Of a stretch of 12,238 bases of DNA, positions 7,748 through 12,238 are shown one piece after another. Both the position numbers and the translations under genes were made by a program. The DNA comes from Rhizobium sp. (GTDB lineage Bacteria; Pseudomonadota; Alphaproteobacteria; Rhizobiales; Rhizobiaceae). The stretch's first letter is position 1. Every line of letters starts with the position of its first letter. The stretch spans positions 18,115 to 30,352 of the forward strand of contig DNPN01000271.1 in NCBI GenBank assembly GCA_003501385.1, in the 5' to 3' direction. The notes under the pieces were generated by a model. That model had not been told where the DNA came from. It worked only from the letters and a program-made list of their open reading frames with translations, and searched no databases.

Positions 7748-9421
7748 ATGACCAACCCACGCCACAATATCCGCGATGTGCGGGCCGCAACCGGAACAGA
7801 ACTAACCGCCAAGAGCTGGATGACCGAAGCCCCCTTGCGCATGTTGATGAACAATCTCGACCCCGACGTCGCCGAGCGTCCGCACGAGCTGGTGGTTTAT
7901 GGCGGCATTGGCCGTGCCGCCCGCACCTGGGAGGATTTTGACCGCATTGTTGCCACGCTAAAAACCCTCACCGAAGAAGAGACCCTGATTGTGCAATCGG
8001 GCAAACCAGTGGGTGTTTTCCGCACCCACAAAGACGCCCCACGGGTGTTAATTGCCAATTCCAATCTCGTGCCCCATTGGGCCACATGGGACCATTTCAA
8101 CGAGCTGGATAAGAAGGGTCTGGCTATGTATGGCCAGATGACCGCAGGCTCTTGGATTTACATTGGCACCCAAGGCATTGTGCAGGGCACCTATGAAACC
8201 TTCGTGGAAGCCGGTCGCCAGCACTATAACGGCAACCTTAAAGGTAAGTGGATACTAACGGGTGGCCTTGGCGGCATGGGTGGCGCACAGCCGCTGGCAG
8301 CCGTTATGGCCGGAGCCTGCTGCCTTGCGGTGGAATGCGATGAAACCCGCGTGGATTTCCGCCTTCGCACCCGCTATGTCGATGCCAAGGCTCACACGCT
8401 GGATGAAGCCTTAGCGTTGATTGACCAATGGACCAAGGCAGGTGAGGCCAAATCCGTAGGCCTGATTGGCAATGCCGCCGATATTTTCCCGGAACTGGTC
8501 AAGCGCGGTATCCGCCCCGATATTGTCACCGACCAGACCTCGGCTCATGACCCGATCAACGGCTATCTGCCGTCTGGCTGGACCGTTGCCGAATGGCGGG
8601 CCAAGCAAGAGAGCGATCCGAAAGCCGTGGAAGCGGCTGCCCGCGCTTCGATGAAAGTGCATGTCGCCGCCATGGTCGATTTCTGGAACATGGGCGTGCC
8701 CACATTGGATTATGGCAACAATATCCGCCAGGTTGCCAAGGAAGAAGGGCTGGAAAACGCCTTTGCCTTCCCCGGCTTTGTGCCTGCCTATATCCGCCCG
8801 CTGTTTTGCCGGGGCATTGGTCCGTTCCGCTGGGCCGCCCTGTCGGGTGATCCAGAGGATATTTACAAGACCGATGCTAAGGTGAAGGAATTGTTGCCCG
8901 ACAACAAGCACCTGCACAATTGGCTGGATATGGCGCGCGAGCGCATTGCCTTTCAGGGCCTGCCTGCCCGCATTTGCTGGGTGGGTCTTGGCGATCGCCA
9001 CAAACTGGGTCTGGCCTTCAATGAAATGGTGCGCAATGGCGAGCTGAAAGCCCCAGTGGTGATTGGTCGCGACCATCTGGATTCTGGCTCCGTTGCCTCG
9101 CCCAACCGCGAAACCGAAGCGATGAAAGATGGCTCGGATGCGGTGTCTGACTGGCCTTTACTGAACGCGCTGCTCAATTGCGCCTCGGGTGCCACATGGG
9201 TATCGCTGCACCATGGCGGCGGGGTTGGCATGGGCTTTAGCCAGCATTCGGGCATGGTGATCTGCGCCGATGGCACCGATGATGCGGCACGGCGTCTGGA
9301 GCGGGTGTTGTGGAACGACCCGGCCACCGGCGTCATGCGCCACGCCGATGCGGGCTACGACATTGCGCTGGATTGCGCCAAGGAAAAAGGCCTTCGCCTG
9401 CCCGGAATCTTAAGCAACTGA
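7748..9421 (+). CDS. hutU: Urocanate hydratase (HutU)
   Basis: This cytoplasmic NAD+-dependent enzyme (557 residues) adds water to urocanate to give 4-imidazolone-5-propionate. The glycine-rich NAD-binding stretch TGGLGGMGGAQP is at residues 171-182. The catalytic cysteine in 'ARICWVGLGDR' falls at Cys410, the number reported for Pseudomonas putida urocanase. The C-terminal 'WVSLHHGGGVGMGFSQHSGMV' is also conserved. An in-frame ATG at 7742 overlaps the hutG stop. I prefer the ATG at 7748, because AGGGGG (7735-7740) is seven bases upstream of it and residue numbering then agrees with known enzymes. Removing urocanate also lowers the signal thought to inactivate HutC. Confidence 0.97.
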   Translation: MTNPRHNIRDVRAATGTELTAKSWMTEAPLRMLMNNLDPDVAERPHELVVYGGIGRAARTWEDFDRIVATLKTLTEEETLIVQSGKPVGVFRTHKDAPRVLIANSNLVPHWATWDHFNELDKKGLAMYGQMTAGSWIYIGTQGIVQGTYETFVEAGRQHYNGNLKGKWILTGGLGGMGGAQPLAAVMAGACCLAVECDETRVDFRLRTRYVDAKAHTLDEALALIDQWTKAGEAKSVGLIGNAADIFPELVKRGIRPDIVTDQTSAHDPINGYLPSGWTVAEWRAKQESDPKAVEAAARASMKVHVAAMVDFWNMGVPTLDYGNNIRQVAKEEGLENAFAFPGFVPAYIRPLFCRGIGPFRWAALSGDPEDIYKTDAKVKELLPDNKHLHNWLDMARERIAFQGLPARICWVGLGDRHKLGLAFNEMVRNGELKAPVVIGRDHLDSGSVASPNRETEAMKDGSDAVSDWPLLNALLNCASGATWVSLHHGGGVGMGFSQHSGMVICADGTDDAARRLERVLWNDPATGVMRHADAGYDIALDCAKEKGLRLPGILSN

Positions 9422-9422
9422 C

Positions 9423-9995
9423 ATGCAGATCATCCGGCGCGAACACTACACGCGGATGCCTTGGAAAAACGGCAAAGGCCTGACCGAAGAGATCATGGCC
9501 TTTCCCGTTGGCAGCACGGTAGAGACGTTTGATTGGCGTCTCTCCATTGCCCATGTGGGGGTAGACGGGCCATTTTCCGTCTTCCCCGGCGTGGACCGGA
9601 GCATTGCGCTGCTGGATGGTGAAAGCTTGCGCCTTGACCTGCCCGATGGCTCTCAAAAAACGCTGCCACTTTATGGACAACCCTTTGCCTTTCCCGGCGA
9701 ATGGGTGATCTCCAGCACCAATCTTGGCGGCCCGACCATGGATTTGAACATCATAACGCGGCGCGGGCGCTATCACCATCACATGCGGCGTGAGCGTGGC
9801 TTGGGGCCAATCTCGCTGGAGGCCGTGGCGCAAACCCTGCTGGTGTTCAAAACTGCGGCAAGTGTTGGCACATCAGAAGGGCCAATCACCATTCATCCCT
9901 TATCAACGGTGGTGCTGGACAGCGGCGAACACATCACCATCACCTCGGATGATCCGCTGCACCTGTTGATCATTGAGCTTGATCCGGCGGCGTAA
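9423..9995 (+). CDS. hutD: HutD family protein
   Basis: This 190-residue protein belongs to the HutD family, a cupin-like beta-sandwich group repeatedly found in hut operons. The N-terminal 'MPWKNGKGLTEEI' motif, 'FDWRLSIAHVGVDGPFSVFPGVDRSIALLDG', and 'NIITRRGRYHHHMRRER' are characteristic. In Pseudomonas fluorescens it has been proposed to limit hut expression, perhaps by binding a pathway intermediate. No catalytic activity is established. It starts one base after the hutU stop and has no clear ribosome binding site (GGAA at 9404-9407 is too far), so translation is probably coupled. It is the last gene of the operon, and its stop is seven bases from that of the convergent TRAP receptor gene, with no room for a terminator between them. 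Confidence 0.93.
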   Translation: MQIIRREHYTRMPWKNGKGLTEEIMAFPVGSTVETFDWRLSIAHVGVDGPFSVFPGVDRSIALLDGESLRLDLPDGSQKTLPLYGQPFAFPGEWVISSTNLGGPTMDLNIITRRGRYHHHMRRERGLGPISLEAVAQTLLVFKTAASVGTSEGPITIHPLSTVVLDSGEHITITSDDPLHLLIIELDPAA

Positions 9996-10002
9996 TGGGT
10001 GG

Positions 10003-11109
10003 CTATAGTTTACCGCCGCGCTGCTGGATCATCATGAACGTGTCATAAGTATATTCTGAGAGCTGCATCCACAGATAGGCTTCGCGCTTAAACGCATTCT
10101 GATCATCAAAGATCTTCTTGAAATCCGGGTTTTTGGCGGTGATCTCGGCATAGACTTCCGTGGATGCCTTGAAGCAGGCATCGAGAATATCCTGACTGAA
10201 GGGTTTGAGCACCGTGCCCTCTGATACGATCTGCTTGATCGCCACCGGGTTTTTCAAATCATATTTCGCCATCATATTGGTGTTGGCAAAGGCGCAGGCA
10301 TCTTCCAAAACGGCCTTATAGGCGGGTGGCAGCTCGTTCCATCTATCAAGATTGACAAAAGCGTGGATGGCAAGTCCGCCTTCCCAGAAGGCCGGATAGT
10401 AGTAATATTTGGCCACTTTGTAGAAGCCAAGCTTGTAATCATCATAGGGGCCAATCCACTCGGCGGCATCAATCGTGCCATTTTCCAAGGCCGGATAGAT
10501 GTCACCGCCCGCTATCTGTTGCGTCACGGCACCGAGCTTGTCCATCACCTTGCCCGCCAGGCCGGCAATGCGCATTTTAACGCCCTTCAGGTCATCCACC
10601 GTGTTGATTTCGCGGCGAAACCAGCCGCCCATTTGCGCGCCGGTGTTGCCCGCCACAAGGCCGTAAAGCTTATGCTTGGCCCAAAACTCGTTCATCAATC
10701 GATTGCCATTGCCCTGATAAAACCACGCATTGGTCAGGCGTGCATTGAGCCCAAAGGGAATGGCCGAGCCAATGGCAAAACTCGGGTCCTTGGCGAAAGA
10801 ATAGTAAGAGCAGGTATGGCACATTTCCGCTGTTCCGGCTTCAACGGCATCGGCCGCTTGCAGGCCCGGCACGATATCACCCGGCGGAAACACCTGAATG
10901 CTGAAATTGCCATCCGTGGCAGCAGTCACCCGCGCCGCTATATCTTCTGCACCGCCATAAATCGTGTCCAGCGATTTCGGAAAGGAGGATGTCAAACGCC
11001 AGCTGATCTTGGGAAGGGATTGCGCAATGGCGGGTGCTGCAAGACCTGCGGCAGCCACAGTTCCCACGCTGCCAATCGCGGCATTTTTCAAAAACCCACG
11101 GCGATCCAT
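10003..11109 (-). CDS. TRAP transporter solute-binding protein, DctP/TakP-like, Tat-exported
   Basis: This is a 368-residue periplasmic receptor for a tripartite ATP-independent (TRAP) transporter. It opens MDRRGFLKNAAIGSV, a twin-arginine (Tat) signal, with likely cleavage after AIA at residues 27-29. The mature part has 'WRLTSSFPKSLDTIYGGAE', 'GDIVPGLQAADAVEAGTAEMCHT', the ligand-binding arginine in 'VKMRIAG' (Arg180), and 'DAAEWIGPYDDYKLGFY' and 'FWEGG'. These resemble the 2-oxo-acid receptor TakP of Rhodobacter. Glu217/Trp218 and Glu243 may correspond to its metal and ligand residues. The frame extends to 11145, but the ATG at 11109 is preferred because it has GGGAGAGGG upstream and gives a clean signal peptide. 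No DctQ or DctM membrane subunit is in the window, so its partners must lie elsewhere. The substrate, perhaps a 2-oxo acid, is inferred. Confidence 0.92.
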   Translation of the reverse strand: MDRRGFLKNAAIGSVGTVAAAGLAAPAIAQSLPKISWRLTSSFPKSLDTIYGGAEDIAARVTAATDGNFSIQVFPPGDIVPGLQAADAVEAGTAEMCHTCSYYSFAKDPSFAIGSAIPFGLNARLTNAWFYQGNGNRLMNEFWAKHKLYGLVAGNTGAQMGGWFRREINTVDDLKGVKMRIAGLAGKVMDKLGAVTQQIAGGDIYPALENGTIDAAEWIGPYDDYKLGFYKVAKYYYYPAFWEGGLAIHAFVNLDRWNELPPAYKAVLEDACAFANTNMMAKYDLKNPVAIKQIVSEGTVLKPFSQDILDACFKASTEVYAEITAKNPDFKKIFDDQNAFKREAYLWMQLSEYTYDTFMMIQQRGGKL

Positions 11110-11308
11110 GAAACCCTCTCCCTTGCAGTCAATGTCGCGGCGCAATTGCGCTTAGAAAACCGCACCACGATGTCACCATGCACAATCAGCATGGCAGATA
11201 AGCACCACCTGTTGCAACGAAAGTTGGCAAGCCTGTGGCGGCATTGTTGACTTCATTTTCAAACAGGGCAAGAACAGCAAAGATTCATATGGATTTCGGA
11301 AACCTGCC
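11110..11308. promoter_or_regulatory. Divergent promoter region between TRAP receptor and puuD-like gene
   Basis: These 199 bases separate two divergent start codons and have no credible gene. They contain a perfect 12-base palindrome, GCGCAATTGCGC (11140-11151), 31 bases upstream of the TRAP receptor start. They also contain a 19-base inverted repeat, CCATGC-N7-GCATGG (11176-11194), and an 8-base palindrome, GTTGCAAC (11211-11218). TTGACT at 11247-11252 could be a -35 for the + strand gene, but I see no convincing -10. The palindromes are possible operators, though no regulator gene is adjacent. Confidence 0.5.
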
Positions 11309-12064
11309 ATGCCCAAGCCTCTTGTTGCGATCCCCGCCGATTTCAGAGACATCAACGGCACAAATTACCATGTTGTTGTTGATCAATATGTTAATGCCAC
11401 ACTAAAAGTGGCAGATGCCATGCCCATTCTGGTGCCAGCGCTCGAAACAGGGGCCGATATTGATGCTGTTCTGGATCGGGTGGATGGCGTAGTGGTTTCC
11501 GGCTCGCCCAGCAATGTGCATCCCTCGCTCTATGGCGTAAAACCCACAGACCGTCATGGACCATTTGACCATGCCCGTGATGCCACCTCCCTGCCGCTGA
11601 TCCGCCGGGCTATTGAGCGCGGCATTCCGCTTTTGGCCATCTGCCGTGGTATTCAGGAGTTGAATGTGGCGCTGGGCGGCACTTTGGCCACGGAAATTCA
11701 GGAAGAGCCCGGCAATTGGGATCACCGCAAGCCGCCCACCGAGGATCGCGATGAAGCCTATGCCATCCGCCAGCCGGTTGAGGTCAAGGAAGGCTCCTGC
11801 ATTGCCAAATATCTGGGAACGGCAGGCAAATTCCAGATCAATTCGCTGCACCGGCAGGCCATTTCGTCCATCGCACCCAGCCTTCAGGCCGAGGCCTTTG
11901 CTGAAGATGGCACTGTTGAGGCTGTATCGGTGATTGATGCCAAGGGCTTTGCCGTGGGTGTGCAATGGCACCCGGAATATTGGGCCGAGTCGGATGCGCC
12001 ATCGCGCGCGCTGTTTGAAGCCTTTGGGGCTGCGACCCGCGCGTATGCGGCGTCAAAGCTTTAG
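11309..12064 (+). CDS. puuD: Gamma-glutamyl-gamma-aminobutyrate hydrolase (PuuD family)
   Basis: This 251-residue class I glutamine-amidotransferase-like hydrolase (peptidase family C26) is closely patterned on E. coli PuuD. PuuD splits gamma-glutamyl-GABA into glutamate and GABA in the glutamylated putrescine pathway. The nucleophile is Cys112 in 'LLAICRGIQELNVALGG'. His221 and Glu223 in 'GVQWHPEYW' complete the triad. 'SGSPSNVHPSLYG', 'FQINSLHRQAI' and 'EDGTVEAVSV' match what I recall of PuuD. The start has a modest GGAAA six bases upstream. It is divergent from the TRAP receptor gene and no other putrescine gene is visible. The exact gamma-glutamyl substrate is therefore not proven. The stop codon TAG (12062-12064) lies inside a long perfect hairpin. 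Confidence 0.88.
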   Translation: MPKPLVAIPADFRDINGTNYHVVVDQYVNATLKVADAMPILVPALETGADIDAVLDRVDGVVVSGSPSNVHPSLYGVKPTDRHGPFDHARDATSLPLIRRAIERGIPLLAICRGIQELNVALGGTLATEIQEEPGNWDHRKPPTEDRDEAYAIRQPVEVKEGSCIAKYLGTAGKFQINSLHRQAISSIAPSLQAEAFAEDGTVEAVSVIDAKGFAVGVQWHPEYWAESDAPSRALFEAFGAATRAYAASKL

Positions 12065-12102
12065 AGTCTGTCTGGTTCAGATTGAACCAGACAGACTCTA
12101 AA
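12060..12102 (+). terminator. Perfect 20-bp-stem hairpin spanning the puuD stop codon
   Basis: Bases 12060-12079 are exactly complementary to 12083-12102, leaving a three-base loop, GAT. The left arm begins TTTAGAGTCTG and contains the puuD stop codon. The downstream sequence is T-rich but interrupted (TTGTTTTCGTTTGTCTTTTC, 12108-12127), so this is not a textbook intrinsic terminator. It may end transcription, protect the mRNA 3' end, or be an inserted palindromic repeat. Confidence 0.65.
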
Positions 12103-12127
12103 CTCTCTTGTTTTCGTTTGTCTTTTC

Positions 12128-12152
12128 GGGAAAACCGGGTTCCACTTTTCCC
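12128..12152. repeat. Short inverted repeat GGGAAAA / TTTTCCC
   Basis: A 7-bp perfect inverted repeat, GGGAAAA (12128-12134) and TTTTCCC (12146-12152), surrounds an 11-base loop that contains CCGGGTTCC. It lies between the puuD hairpin and a larger stem structure. From memory, similar sequences recur between genes in Rhizobiaceae. This needs a genome search. Confidence 0.45.
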
Positions 12153-12166
12153 TGACAAACTCTAAA

Positions 12167-12211
12167 GCATGTCGCGTTTTATTGTCCTCAATAAAACGAT
12201 AACGTACATGC
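12167..12211. repeat. Compound palindromic repeat (rhizobial intergenic type)
   Basis: Outer arms GCATGT (12167-12172) and ACATGC (12206-12211) enclose a perfect inner stem, CGTTTTATTG (12175-12184), loop TCCT, CAATAAAACG (12189-12198). The flanking CTCTAAAGCATGTCGCG and the 'CGATAACG.ACATGC' ending resemble a repeat I recall as common between genes of Rhizobium, Sinorhizobium and Agrobacterium. The remaining bases to the window end contain no recognisable gene. Confidence 0.6.
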
Positions 12212-12238
12212 GGCTAAATAAGAACTCAAGCCTGATGA

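Noticed and set aside
10043..10060. AAGTATATTCTGAG inside the TRAP receptor gene as a second HutC site
   Set aside because: It breaks the palindrome (GTATATTC rather than GTATATAC) and lies within coding sequence near the 3' end.
11110..11145. N-terminal extension of the TRAP receptor to the ATG at 11145
   Set aside because: It would put 12 residues ahead of the twin-arginine signal and run over the GCGCAATTGCGC palindrome. The ATG at 11109 has a proper ribosome binding site.
10363..11250. A 295-codon open frame on the + strand opposite the TRAP receptor
   Set aside because: It has no recognisable motifs and lies antisense to a gene with an intact Tat signal and a DctP-type fold pattern.
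12060..12238. The right-end cluster of palindromes considered as a CRISPR array or tRNA
   Set aside because: There are no regularly spaced identical repeats with unique spacers, and the stems do not form a cloverleaf with an anticodon arm.

Overview
The window carries a histidine-utilisation (hut) locus with flanking transport and nitrogen-metabolism genes. Gene content, protein resemblance, moderately high G+C and two blocks of palindromic intergenic repeats suggest an alphaproteobacterium of the Rhizobiaceae (Rhizobium/Agrobacterium/Allorhizobium type). That assignment is inference from composition and remembered family resemblance, not from a database search.

Layout, left to right. (1) A + strand unit holds the C-terminal end of a polar amino-acid ABC transporter ATPase (1-327), overlapped by 4 bases by the HutC-type GntR repressor (324-1073), then after 20 bases an NtaA/SnaA/DszA-type flavin monooxygenase (1094-2455). 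(2) A 227-base convergent intergenic region carries two head-to-head copies of a hairpin-forming repeat. (3) hutF lies on the - strand (2683-4032). It is divergent from hutI across a 125-base promoter region containing a GTATATAC palindrome, the best candidate HutC operator. (4) A tight + strand operon hutI-hutH-hutG-hutU-hutD (4158-9995) has gaps of 15, 0, about 2 and 1 bases. (5) A - strand TRAP-type periplasmic binding protein with a Tat signal (10003-11109) ends 7 bases from the hutD stop. (6) A divergent puuD-like gamma-glutamyl-GABA hydrolase (11309-12064) has a stop codon lying inside a perfect 20-bp-stem hairpin. Further hairpin repeats follow to the window end.

How the genes work together. 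HutH deaminates histidine to urocanate, HutU hydrates it to imidazolonepropionate, HutI opens the ring to N-formimidoylglutamate (FIGLU), HutF deiminates FIGLU to N-formylglutamate plus ammonia, and HutG releases formate and glutamate. This is the five-step (HutF/HutG) route, complete in the window. HutC, presumably responding to urocanate, probably represses both arms of the hutF/hutI divergent promoter. HutD is the accessory cupin-like protein often found in hut operons. The ABC transporter fused to the hutC unit is a plausible histidine or urocanate importer. Links of the monooxygenase, TRAP receptor and PuuD to histidine catabolism are only positional.

The coding content looks canonical. 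I see no CRISPR array, tRNA, rRNA, insertion sequence or clearly novel multi-gene system. The points most worth a second look are the operator palindrome, the monooxygenase in the hutC unit, the orphan TRAP receptor, and the two palindromic repeat blocks.
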